64,000 nt of DNA, taken from assembly GCF_001693385.1 (NCBI RefSeq), contig NZ_CP016428.1, positions 7,802,001-7,866,000 of the forward strand. The letters run 5' to 3'. The notes under the pieces are model-generated. The model ran no database searches. It saw only the letters and a program-made list of their open reading frames with translations, and was not told the origin of the DNA. Shown piece after piece: positions 43,269 through 52,561 of this stretch. The first letter of the stretch is position 1, and each line of letters starts with the position of its first letter. Both the position numbers and the translations under genes were made by a program. The DNA comes from Bradyrhizobium icense (GTDB lineage Bacteria > Pseudomonadota > Alphaproteobacteria > Rhizobiales > Xanthobacteraceae).

Positions 43269-43283
43269 GTTCAATAGGCGAAC
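43269..43283. promoter_or_regulatory. probable IclR-family operator
   Basis: GTTCAATAGGCGAAC is an interrupted palindrome (GTTC-N7-GAAC) resembling IclR-type sites with GTTCG/CGAAC half-sites. It lies 26 bases before the Rieske gene start and 56 bases before the divergent regulator start. Confidence 0.45.
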
Positions 43284-43309
43284 AAATCCAGCAACCGGAG
43301 ATCCTCGCC

Positions 43310-44668
43310 ATGATGAGCCAGGAAGCGAACGACCTGATCACCCGCACCGGCCGCAAGGACCCGTGCGGAAAGCTGATGCGGATGTACTGGCAGCCGGCGG
43401 CGCTGGTGGACGAGCTGCAGGGCCCGAGGCCTGTGCGCCCCGTAAAGCTGCTCGGCGAAAATCTCGTGCTGTTTCGCGACGAGCAAGGCCGCTACGGCCT
43501 GATCGACCGCCACTGCGCGCATCGTGGCGCCGACCTCGCGTTCGGACGGCTGGAGAATGGCGGCTTGCGTTGCGCCTTCCATGGCTGGCTGTTCGATGTC
43601 TCCGGCCAGTGCCTGGAGACGCCGGCCGAGCCGAGGGACTCGAAGCTGTGCCAGGGTATCAAGCAGCGCTCCTACCCCGTGGTCGAGAAGAGCGGCATCC
43701 TCTGGGCTTATCTCGGCGAAGGCGAGCCGCCGGCATTTCCGGAGATCGACTGCTTTGTGGCGCCCGATAGCCATACCTTTGCGTTCAAGGGCCACATCAA
43801 TTGCAACTGGCTGCAGGCGCTCGAAGTCGGCATCGATCCGGCGCACGCGTCCTTCCTGCATCGCTTCTTCGAGGACGAGGACACGTCAACCGCCTACGGC
43901 AAGCAGTTCCGCGGCGCGTCCGCCGGCAGCGACTTGCCGATGACGAAGATTTTGCGCGAGTACGACAACCCGATCATCAATGTCGAGCACACCGAATACG
44001 GCCTGCGCCTGATCGCGCTGCGCGAGATCGACGAAGAGCGCACCCATGTGCGCGTCACCAACCAGCTCTTCCCGCACGGCTTCGTCATCCCGATGAGCAC
44101 GGAGATGACGATCACGCAGTGGCACGTGCCCATCGATGACGAGAACTGCTACTGGTACGCGATCTTCACCAGCTATGCGGCGCCGGTCGACAAGAAGAAG
44201 ATGCGCGAACAGCGGCTCGAACTCTACGAACTGCCGGACTACAAGTCGCGGAAGAACAAGAGCAACGATTACGGCTTCGATCCGCACGAACAGGCGACTG
44301 CGACCTATACCGGCATGGGCACCGACATCAACGTTCACGATCAATGGGCGGTGGAATCGATGGGCCCGATCCAGGACCGCACCAACGAGCATCTGGGACA
44401 ATCGGACAAGGCGATCGTGCAGTATCGCCGGCTGCTGCGGCAGGAGATCGAGAAGGTGACGGGCGGCGAGAAGCCGATGCTGTTCCTCGACGCCGCGCAT
44501 GCGCGCAGCATTCAGGGGCCTGCCACCATGGACGGCATCGGACCGACGTTGGGCTGGGAAATCTACTGGATGGAAGTCGACGTCAAGCGCCGCCGCGGCG
44601 CGCCATGGGCGGCGCCGGTGCCGGCTGAGATTTCCGGCAAGATCCAGCATTTGTCGGCGGCGGAGTGA
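43310..44668 (+). CDS. Rieske-type aromatic ring-hydroxylating oxygenase, alpha subunit
   Basis: A 452-residue oxygenase. The Rieske centre C-x-H...C-x2-H is seen in DRHCAHRGADLAFG and RCAFHGWLFD (about residues 70-92). The mononuclear iron site is EVGIDPAHASFLHRF (Asp and two His, about 175-190). Length and sequence resemble phthalate 4,5-dioxygenase-type single-subunit oxygenases. A reductase partner is not encoded nearby. It is followed by a glutamine-synthetase-like gene and pobA, so the substrate may be an amino- or carboxy-substituted aromatic. ATG 43310 follows CCGGAGATC. Confidence 0.9.
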   Translation: MMSQEANDLITRTGRKDPCGKLMRMYWQPAALVDELQGPRPVRPVKLLGENLVLFRDEQGRYGLIDRHCAHRGADLAFGRLENGGLRCAFHGWLFDVSGQCLETPAEPRDSKLCQGIKQRSYPVVEKSGILWAYLGEGEPPAFPEIDCFVAPDSHTFAFKGHINCNWLQALEVGIDPAHASFLHRFFEDEDTSTAYGKQFRGASAGSDLPMTKILREYDNPIINVEHTEYGLRLIALREIDEERTHVRVTNQLFPHGFVIPMSTEMTITQWHVPIDDENCYWYAIFTSYAAPVDKKKMREQRLELYELPDYKSRKNKSNDYGFDPHEQATATYTGMGTDINVHDQWAVESMGPIQDRTNEHLGQSDKAIVQYRRLLRQEIEKVTGGEKPMLFLDAAHARSIQGPATMDGIGPTLGWEIYWMEVDVKRRRGAPWAAPVPAEISGKIQHLSAAE

Positions 44669-44677
44669 TGGTCTCTC

Positions 44678-44801
44678 GCCGTCATTGCGAGCGAAGCGAA
44701 GCAATCCATCCCACCACGCGTGGAGAGATGGATTGCTTCGTCGCGGAGCCTGTCATCGGGCGCGCATTTCGCGCGATCCGGTGGCTCCTCGCATTGACGG
44801 C
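44678..44801. repeat. REP/MITE-like element (GTCATTGCGAG family)
   Basis: GCCGTCATTGCGAG (44678-44691) and CTCGCATTGACGGC (44788-44801) are terminal inverted repeats. Inside, GAAGCAATCCATC pairs with GATGGATTGCTTC. It fills the gap between the Rieske and glutamine-synthetase-like genes and would fold strongly in the mRNA. Confidence 0.8.
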
Positions 44802-44851
44802 TGATGGAGCACGATTTCAATACATCAAATCAGACTCGCGGGAGTGACGCG

Positions 44852-46288
44852 TTGAGCTTTGTGAAACGTCACGGGCTGTGGTCGAAAGAGCAGCAGGAGG
44901 CCGCGAGCCGCCTGCGCAAGATCGTCGAAGAGAAAAATCTCGAAGTCATCCGCCTGTCGTTCCCCGACCAGCACGGAATCCTGCGCGGCAAGACGCTGGT
45001 GGCCAGCGAAGCCGTAGCCTCGCTTGAGAGCGGCTGCTCCATCACGACGACCATGCTCGCCAAGGACACCTCGCACAAGACGGTGTTCCCTGTGTTCACC
45101 GCCGGCGGCGGGTTCGGCATGAAGGAGATGGAAGGCGCCGCCGATGTGCTGATGGTGGCGGACCCCACCACCTTTCGCGTGCTGCCATGGGCGCCGACCA
45201 CCGGGTGGCTGCTGTGCGATCTCTATTTCAACGACGGCCGTCCGGTGCCGTTCGCGACGCGGCATCTCTATCGCAAGGTGATCGATCAGCTCGGACAGCG
45301 CAGCTACGATTTCGTAGCTGGCCTCGAAGTCGAATTCCATCTCTTCAAGCTCGACGACGCGCACATGGCGCCGGAGGATGCCGGACAGCCGGGTCGGCCG
45401 CCTTCCGTCAGCTTGCTCTCGCACGGCTATCAATATCTGACCGAGCAGCGCTACGATCAGATGGAGCCGGCGCTGGAAATCATCCGCCGCGATGTGCTGG
45501 CGCTCGGCCTTCCCCTGCGCTCAGTCGAGGTCGAGTTCGGCCCTAGCCAGTGCGAGTTCACGTTCGCGCCGACCAAAGGGCTGGCGCCCGCCGACAACAT
45601 GGTGCTGTTCCGCTCGGCCGTAAAACAGATTGCGCGCCGCCACGGCTATCACGCGACCTTCATGTGTCGGCCGAAACTGCCCAACGTGTTCGCTTCGGGC
45701 TGGCACCTGCATCAGTCGCTGGTGTCGCGCGCGAGCGGCGAGAATGCGTTCATGGCCGGCGACAAGGGCGAGGTGCTGAGCCCGTTTGGCCGCGCCTATC
45801 TCGCGGGACTGCTGGAGCACGCCCGCGCGTCAACCGTGTTCACGACGCCGACCATCAACGGCTACAAGCGCTACCGCTCCTATTCGCTGGCGCCCGATCG
45901 TGCGATCTGGGGCCGTGACAACCGCGGCGTCATGATCCGCGTGCTCGGCGGTCCGGGCGATGCCGCCACCCGGCTGGAAAACCGCATCGGCGAGCCGGCG
46001 GCGAATCCTTATCTCTACATGGCCTCGCAAATTCTCTCAGGGCTCGACGGCGTCGACCGCAAGCTCGATCCGGGTCCGTCGGCGGATGCGCCCTACGAAA
46101 CCAAGGCGGCGCTGTTGCCGAAGAGCTTGCGCGAGGCGGTGTTCGCGCTACAGGACGATCCGTTCTTCCGCGGAGCGTTCGGGCCTGAGTTCGTGGACTA
46201 TTACGTCCACATCAAGAATGCGGAGATCGAACGGTTTCAGGCCGAGGTATCGGACTGGGAACATCGCGAATACTTCGAGATGTTTTGA
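44852..46288 (+). CDS. glutamine synthetase-like gamma-glutamyl ligase
   Basis: A 478-residue member of the glutamine synthetase superfamily. The beta-grasp domain (VIRLSFPDQHGILRGKTL) and catalytic domain motifs EVEFHLF, VEFGPSQCEFTFAP, GWHLHQSL and RLENRIGEPAANPYLYMA are present. A TTG at 44852 is preferred over the ATG at 44804 because GGGAG lies seven bases before it and the ATG abuts a repeat element. Relatives such as PuuA, IpuC and TdnQ glutamylate amines, including aniline in Rieske-linked pathways. A role in activating an aromatic amine is plausible here. Confidence 0.85.
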   Translation: MSFVKRHGLWSKEQQEAASRLRKIVEEKNLEVIRLSFPDQHGILRGKTLVASEAVASLESGCSITTTMLAKDTSHKTVFPVFTAGGGFGMKEMEGAADVLMVADPTTFRVLPWAPTTGWLLCDLYFNDGRPVPFATRHLYRKVIDQLGQRSYDFVAGLEVEFHLFKLDDAHMAPEDAGQPGRPPSVSLLSHGYQYLTEQRYDQMEPALEIIRRDVLALGLPLRSVEVEFGPSQCEFTFAPTKGLAPADNMVLFRSAVKQIARRHGYHATFMCRPKLPNVFASGWHLHQSLVSRASGENAFMAGDKGEVLSPFGRAYLAGLLEHARASTVFTTPTINGYKRYRSYSLAPDRAIWGRDNRGVMIRVLGGPGDAATRLENRIGEPAANPYLYMASQILSGLDGVDRKLDPGPSADAPYETKAALLPKSLREAVFALQDDPFFRGAFGPEFVDYYVHIKNAEIERFQAEVSDWEHREYFEMF

Positions 46289-46368
46289 AAGGGCTGCGCA
46301 AGCTCTCCACTCGTCAAATCCGGACAAGGCGCATATACGTTTTTGCGACGCTTTTCGGAGGGTTTAGC

Positions 46369-47547
46369 ATGGAACCCACGCAAGTCGCGATTATCGGCGG
46401 CGGACCGGCCGGCATGCTGCTGTCACATATGCTGCATCTCGATGGCATCGACAGTGTCGTGCTCGAGCGGCAGGCAAGGGATCACGTACTAAAACGCATC
46501 CGCGCCGGCGTTCTCGAATATGGCACCGTCAAGCTATTGCGCGATGTCGGACTCGGCGAACGAATGGATCGGGAGGGCCACGCCCATGACGGTAGCTGGA
46601 TCGCATGGGAAAGCCGCCAGCCATTTCTGATCGATACCAAACGGCATACCGGCAAGTATATGTGGTCGTTCGGCCAGACGGCGATCACCGAGGAGCTATA
46701 TCGGGTGCGGGCGCACGACGGCGGTCGCGTGATCGACGAGATCAGACAGGTCGCGCTCCACGACCTCGATGGCGAGAGGCCCTGGATCGGTTTCGAGAAG
46801 GACGGCAAAGCGCACAGGCTGGAATGTGACTATGTCGCCGGCTGCGACGGCCAACACGGCGTATCGCGCAACAGCATTCCGACAGACCTGCTGCGAACCT
46901 ACGAGCGCGCCTATCCGTTCGGCTGGCTCGGCATCATGTCCGAGACGCCGCCACTTCACCAAATCATGTATGCACATCACAGCCGCGGCTTCGCGCTTGC
47001 CTCGCAACGCAACCCCATGCTCAGCCGCTACTACATCCAGTGCGACCTCGCGACGGACCTGAAGGAATGGCCGGACGAACGGTTTTGGGAGGAGCTGAAG
47101 CGCCGCTTTCCGCCCGACATTGCCGGCAAGATCGTTACCGGCCCGTCAATCGAGAAATCCATTGCGCCGTTGCGCAGCTTCGTCGCCGAACCGATGAGCT
47201 ATGGCCGGCTGTTCCTGGCGGGAGACGCCGCGCATAACGTTCCACCGACCGGCGCCAAGGGCCTTAACCTCGCGGTTTCCGACGTCTTCTATCTGCATCG
47301 CGCGCTGGTCGCGCAGATCAAGAAGAGTGACGGTCGCTATCTGGAGCGCTACTCGGAAACCGCGCTACGCCGGGTCTGGAACGCCGAGCGCTTGTCATGG
47401 CAATTGACCCGATTGATGCACGTCTTTCCGGACGACGACGACTTCACACGGCGCATCAACCTCAACGAATTCGATCATCTTCAGGCTTCGCCCGCGGCAC
47501 AGGCCGCCCTCGCGGAGCAATATGTCGGGATGCCGTTTGAGGCGTAG
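46369..47547 (+). CDS. pobA: 4-hydroxybenzoate 3-monooxygenase
   Basis: A 392-residue FAD monooxygenase that makes protocatechuate from 4-hydroxybenzoate with NADPH. The FAD motif VAIIGGGPAGMLLSHML, LERQARDHVLKRIRAGVLEYGTV, the CDGQHGVSR stretch and GRLFLAGDAAHNVPPTGAKGLNLAVSD all match PobA, and the length is usual. CGGAGGG lies before the ATG. It follows the glutamine-synthetase-like gene by 80 bases and converges with the Liv-type transporter. The CYP199A-type P450 downstream could supply its substrate. Confidence 0.96.
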   Translation: MEPTQVAIIGGGPAGMLLSHMLHLDGIDSVVLERQARDHVLKRIRAGVLEYGTVKLLRDVGLGERMDREGHAHDGSWIAWESRQPFLIDTKRHTGKYMWSFGQTAITEELYRVRAHDGGRVIDEIRQVALHDLDGERPWIGFEKDGKAHRLECDYVAGCDGQHGVSRNSIPTDLLRTYERAYPFGWLGIMSETPPLHQIMYAHHSRGFALASQRNPMLSRYYIQCDLATDLKEWPDERFWEELKRRFPPDIAGKIVTGPSIEKSIAPLRSFVAEPMSYGRLFLAGDAAHNVPPTGAKGLNLAVSDVFYLHRALVAQIKKSDGRYLERYSETALRRVWNAERLSWQLTRLMHVFPDDDDFTRRINLNEFDHLQASPAAQAALAEQYVGMPFEA

Positions 47548-47569
47548 ATCCGGAGAACGACAGTGGGGG

Positions 47570-48290
<721 letters not shown>

Positions 48291-48298
<8 letters not shown>

Positions 48299-49058
48299 GG
48301 CGCGTCACCGCATGCTGGTCGCCGAGATAGGCGCGCTTGACTTCCTCATTGTTACGGATGGCATCGGGATCTCCTGAGGCGATCACGCGGCCATAGACCA
48401 GCACCGTGATGCGGTCGGCCAATGCGAACACCGCTTCCATGTCGTGCTCGACCAGCACGATGGTGACTTCCTTCCGCAATTCCTTGAGCAACGCTACCAT
48501 GCGCGCGGATTCGGTGACGCCGAGGCCGGCCATCGGCTCGTCGAGCAGCAGCAATTGCGGTTTTGTGGCGAGCGCCACCGCCAGCTCGAGCTCGCGCTGT
48601 TCGCCGTGGCTCAGTTCGGACACCAGCACGTCGGCGCGTTTGGCGAGCCCTACCCGCGTCAACGCCGCCTGCGCCGCGTCGCGCAGATGCCTCTCCTTGC
48701 GCGCAGCGCCCCAGAAGCGGAACGAGTGGCCGTCATGGGCTTGGGCTGCGAGCGCGACATTGTCGGCCGCGGTGAAATTCGGCAGCAGGCAGGTGATCTG
48801 GAACGAGCGTGCCAGGCCAAGCCGGCTGCGCTGATAGGACGGCAGCCGCGTGACCTCGCGGCCGGCGAAGTGAATGGTGCCGGAATTCGGCATCAACTGT
48901 CCCGTCAACTGGCTGATCAGCGTGGTCTTGCCGGCGCCGTTCGGGCCGATGATAGCGTGCAGTTCGCCCGGCACGACGTCGAGCGTCAGATTGTCGGTGG
49001 CCTTGATGCCGCCGAAGCTGCGAACCAGGTTCTCGACGCGGAGCAAGGGATCAGCCAC
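48291..49058 (-). CDS. livG: branched-chain amino-acid-type ABC transporter ATP-binding protein LivG
   Basis: A 255-residue ATPase with Walker A GPNGAGKTTLISQLTG, signature LSHGEQRELELAVALAT, Walker B LLLDEPMAGLG and the C-terminal LivG extension (VLVYGRVIASGDPDAIRNNEEVKRAYLGD). It overlaps livM by eight bases and livF by eight bases, so the set is one transcript. Confidence 0.92.
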
Positions 49059-49998
49059 GGCTAAATCTCCCGAGAAGTCCCATGATGCCGCCGCGCGCGA
49101 ACAGCACGATCAACAAGAGCAGCGGCCCCATGATCAGCGCCCAATATTCGGTGAACTGCGACAGCAACTCCTCCAGCAGCAGGAACACGATGGTGCCCAG
49201 GACGGGACCGAACAGCGAGCCCATGCCGCCGAACACCACCATCACCATAAGTTCGCCGGAGCGGGTCCAGTACATCCCGGCCGGGCTGATGAAATCGGTG
49301 TTGTTGGCGAGCAGCGCGCCGGCGAGGCCGCAGATCGTGCCAGAGATGACGAAGCAGACCAGCCGGTAACGGTTAGCGTGAAAGCCGATCGCCTGCATGC
49401 GCTGCTCGTTGGAGCGGACGCCCTGCACCACCAAGCCGAACCGCGAATTGACGATGCGCCAGATCAGAAAGACGCCACCGAACAGGCAGAAGAGGCAGAG
49501 GTAATAGAACTGCACGCGGTTGGACAGGTCGATCAGGCCGCCGAAAGTGCTCCGCTTGTAGATGGTGAGGCCGTCGTCGCCGCCATAGCGAGAGAGACCC
49601 GAGGCGATGTAATAGGCCATCTGCGCGAAGGCGAGCGTGATCATGATGAAATAGACGCCGCGGGTGCGCAGCGACAGCGCGCCGATCACCAGCGCATAGA
49701 GCGCCGACACCGCGAGCGCCACCGGCCACTGGATGAAACCGGAGCCGATGCCTTCATGGGCGAGGATGCCCACCGCATAACCGCCGATGCCGAGATACGC
49801 GGCGTGGCCAAAGCTCATCATGCCGCCGTAGCCCATGATGAGATTGAGACTGGCGGCCGCCAGCGCGAAAATGACGATGCGGGTGAACAGCGTCAGTATG
49901 AAGATATCGCCGGTCAGCGCCGAATAGGCCGGCAGCAAGACGAGGCCAAGCGCGACGAGCACAACGATGACGCTGCGGGCGTTGATGTAAGATTTCAT
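49051..49998 (-). CDS. livM: branched-chain amino-acid-type ABC transporter permease LivM
   Basis: A 315-residue membrane permease with about nine helices. AASLNLIMGYGGMMSFGHAAYLGIGGYAVGIL and VFGGMGSLFGPVLGTIVFLLLEELL are the conserved LivM regions. It overlaps livH by four bases. Confidence 0.92.
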   Translation of the reverse strand: MKSYINARSVIVVLVALGLVLLPAYSALTGDIFILTLFTRIVIFALAAASLNLIMGYGGMMSFGHAAYLGIGGYAVGILAHEGIGSGFIQWPVALAVSALYALVIGALSLRTRGVYFIMITLAFAQMAYYIASGLSRYGGDDGLTIYKRSTFGGLIDLSNRVQFYYLCLFCLFGGVFLIWRIVNSRFGLVVQGVRSNEQRMQAIGFHANRYRLVCFVISGTICGLAGALLANNTDFISPAGMYWTRSGELMVMVVFGGMGSLFGPVLGTIVFLLLEELLSQFTEYWALIMGPLLLLIVLFARGGIMGLLGRFSRG

Positions 49999-50912
49999 CG
50001 CTTGGCAGCCGGAAACAGCCCCTCCGGACGCACGACGAGCACAATCGCCATGAGGAGATAGATCAGCATCGACGACAGCGCGGGCGCGGCGGTGGAGGCG
50101 GCGGCGGAACTCAGCACGGTGCGCAGGAGATCGGGCAGGAACGCGCGGCCGAGCGTATCGATCATGCCGACGAAGATCGCGGCCATGAAGGCGCCCCGGA
50201 TCGAGCCGATGCCTCCGATCACGATGATGACGAAGGCGAGAATCAGGATGTTCTCGCCCATGCCGATCTGCACCGTGAGGATCGGCGCCTGCATCAGCCC
50301 GGCAAGGCCGGCGAGCGCAGCGCCAAGCCCGAACACCAGCGTGAACAGCAGTTTGATGTTGATGCCGAGCGCGCCGATCATTTCGCGGTTGGAAGCACCG
50401 GCGCGGATCAGCATGCCGATGCGGGTCCGCATCACGACGATATAGAGCAAGGCTGCGACCGCCAGCGCGACCACGATGATCGACAGCCGGTAGGCCGGAT
50501 AGAACACGCCGGGGACGATCTGCACCGGCACGGTCAGCCAGGCCGGCAGCGGCAGCGACAGCCCGGCCGGGCCCCAGATCAGCCGCACCGCGTCGTTGAA
50601 GAACAGGATCAGACCGAAGGTCGCCAGCACCTGATCGAGGTGGTCGCGGCCGTAGAGATGCCGGAGCGCGATGAATTCCAGGAGAATGCCGAGCAGCAGC
50701 GTGGCGCCGAGCGCCAGCAAGATGCCGAGCACAAAACTGTTGGTCCAGGCGACGAAAGTCGCGGCGAAATAGGCGCCCATCATGTAGAGCGAGCCGTGCG
50801 CCAGGTTGACGAAATCCATGATGCCGAACACCAGCGTCAAGCCGGCTGCCAGCAGAAACAGCAGCAGACCGAACTGCAGGCCGTTCAGCGATTGTTCTAC
50901 GAGGACGAGCAT
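49995..50912 (-). CDS. livH: branched-chain amino-acid-type ABC transporter permease LivH
   Basis: A 305-residue permease with about eight helices. The N-terminus (NGLQFGLLLFLLAAGLTLVFGIMDFVNLAHGSLYMMGAYFAATF) and the conserved IIVIGGIGSIRGAFMAAIFVGMIDTLGRAFLP segment match LivH. It is 148 bases downstream of the binding-protein gene, with a stable hairpin in the gap. Confidence 0.92.
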   Translation of the reverse strand: MLVLVEQSLNGLQFGLLLFLLAAGLTLVFGIMDFVNLAHGSLYMMGAYFAATFVAWTNSFVLGILLALGATLLLGILLEFIALRHLYGRDHLDQVLATFGLILFFNDAVRLIWGPAGLSLPLPAWLTVPVQIVPGVFYPAYRLSIIVVALAVAALLYIVVMRTRIGMLIRAGASNREMIGALGINIKLLFTLVFGLGAALAGLAGLMQAPILTVQIGMGENILILAFVIIVIGGIGSIRGAFMAAIFVGMIDTLGRAFLPDLLRTVLSSAAASTAAPALSSMLIYLLMAIVLVVRPEGLFPAAKR

Positions 50913-51003
50913 GGATCCCTAAACTCTAAGACCTAACAAAACAGCGGCAGCACATCTGCGCCGCCGCCATTTCCTTGTTGGGCGGATGATCTGTCGCAAA
51001 CCG

Positions 51004-51024
51004 CCCTCGGGTCAAGCCCAAGGG
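51004..51024 (-). other. intercistronic hairpin between livK-type and livH genes
   Basis: On the minus strand CCCTTGGG and CCCGAGGG form an 8-bp stem (one G-U pair) with a five-base loop, just after the binding-protein stop. No T-run follows. Such hairpins commonly protect the upstream mRNA so that more binding protein than permease is made. Confidence 0.5.
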
Positions 51025-51060
51025 CGCGTCCGCGAAATCATGCACCGGCCATGCCAACTA

Positions 51061-52236
51061 TCACTTCTTCATCGGGCATTTGTCGTGGAAGCGATCCTGG
51101 TCGTCCTTGACGATGGTCGCGACCGTCTTCAGCGAGAGCTGACCCTCGGCGTCCTTGACAACGTCCTGCAGGTAGAAGTTCTGGATCGGAATGTGGTTGT
51201 TGCCGTATTTGAACGGACCGCGCACCGACTTGAAGTTGGCCTTCTCCATCTCGGCCTTCATCTCGTCCTTCTTCGAGGTATCACCCTTGACCGCGACGAC
51301 CGCGCTGTTGATCAGACCTGCGGCATCATAAGTCTGGGCGCCGTAGAAGGTCGGGCGCAGGCCGGTGTACTTCTTGCGATAGTCCTCGACGAACTTCTTG
51401 TTCTCGGGGTTCGGCAGGTCGTTGACCCATTGCTGGGCGCCAGGCACGCCGAGCGCGTTCTCCTTCTGCAGCGGCAGCGTAATTTCGTCGATAGTGAAGG
51501 CGGTGTAGAGCGGGATCTGCTGCTTGATACCGGCCTGGGTGTACTGGTTGAGGAACTGCACTCCGGCCGCGCCCGGATAGAACACGAAGATGGCTTCGGC
51601 CTTGGAGTTCCTGGCCTTGGTGAGCTCGGCGGAGAAGTCGAGCTGGCTCGGCCACACCGTATATTCCTCGCCGACCACCTGGCCCTTGAAGGTGCTCTTG
51701 ACGCCCGCGAGCATGTCCTTGCCGGCGGCGTAGTTCGGGCCGATCAGGAACACCGATTTGACGCCCTTCTGGTTCATGTAGGTGCCCATGGCCTGCGGGG
51801 TCTGGTCGTTCTGCCACGAGGTTGAGAACACGTAAGGCGAGCAGAGTTCGCCGGCGAGCTGCGACGGGCCGGCATTCGAGGTGATCAGGAAGGTCTTGGA
51901 ATCGACCGCGGTCTTCAGCGACGCCAGCAGCACGTTCGACCAGATATAGCCGACGATGAAGTCGACCTTGTCGGACTGGATCAGCTTTTCGGTCTTCTGT
52001 TTGCCGACGTCGGGCTTCTGGCCGTCATCCTCATAGATCACCTCGACCGGCTTGCCGCCCATCTTGCGGCCGAGATGGTCGAGCGCCAGCTCGAACGAGT
52101 TGCGCATGTCGTTGCCGATCACAGCGGTCGGGCCGCTGAAGGTCGAGACAAAGCCGATTTTGATGGTATCGCCCGCGAGCGCGGGCTGCGCCAGCGCCAG
52201 AATTGTTGCGCCCGCCAGCCAGAATGCCTTTTTCAT
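51061..52236 (-). CDS. ABC transporter substrate-binding protein, Leu/Ile/Val-aromatic family
   Basis: A 391-residue periplasmic protein. The signal peptide (MKKAFWLAGATILALAQPALA) precedes DTIKIGFVSTFSGPTAVIGNDMRNSFELALDHLG, typical of the type I periplasmic fold. FLITSNAGPSQLAGELCSPYVFSTSWQNDQTPQAMG lies at the ligand cleft. ATG 52236 is chosen for the signal peptide. It heads the livHMGF operon. Related proteins in Rhodopseudomonas bind aromatic acids; the ligand here is unknown. Confidence 0.9.
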   Translation of the reverse strand: MKKAFWLAGATILALAQPALAGDTIKIGFVSTFSGPTAVIGNDMRNSFELALDHLGRKMGGKPVEVIYEDDGQKPDVGKQKTEKLIQSDKVDFIVGYIWSNVLLASLKTAVDSKTFLITSNAGPSQLAGELCSPYVFSTSWQNDQTPQAMGTYMNQKGVKSVFLIGPNYAAGKDMLAGVKSTFKGQVVGEEYTVWPSQLDFSAELTKARNSKAEAIFVFYPGAAGVQFLNQYTQAGIKQQIPLYTAFTIDEITLPLQKENALGVPGAQQWVNDLPNPENKKFVEDYRKKYTGLRPTFYGAQTYDAAGLINSAVVAVKGDTSKKDEMKAEMEKANFKSVRGPFKYGNNHIPIQNFYLQDVVKDAEGQLSLKTVATIVKDDQDRFHDKCPMKK

Positions 52237-52561
52237 AATCACTCCCCTCCTGTTTATCACGCCAAACCCGGTCAACCGGGCAACCGGCAACGCTAGCTCC
52301 GCGCGCCTCTTATCTGCGAGGTATTTTGTGCGCGAAATCGCCGGTCAGCGGCAAGCATGAACCCCAGGCTCCGGCTAGAACCTTCGGCGCATGCTTAAGC
52401 CACCTGCACCATAATTCGCGGATAGCAGGGATGGCAAGAAATATAATGCCGGTTGCCCCGGCAACAATTGTCGCGGGTGTTGGAGGCCGGGAAAGCCTCA
52501 TGGTCGACTGCTGCAGGCGGGCGGCGCCGTGATGAGAGTATTTGCGCACCTCAGTGCGCGT
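52237..52561. other. 325-base gene-free promoter region of the Liv-type operon
   Basis: No convincing gene is present. It contains, reading leftward, a candidate promoter with -35 TTGTTG (52467-52462) and -10 TATATT (52445-52440), 16 bases apart, and a MarR-type palindrome between the two. A weak 79-codon frame on the minus strand has no supporting features. Confidence 0.55.
52452..52465. promoter_or_regulatory. MarR-type operator GTTGCC-CC-GGCAAC in the Liv operon promoter
   Basis: A perfect 6-2-6 palindrome containing TTGCC-N2-GGCAA, the core of classical MarR operators. It lies between the candidate -35 and -10 of the leftward promoter, where a bound repressor would block RNA polymerase. 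The same motif recurs at 60842-60855, close to a marR gene. Confidence 0.6.
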
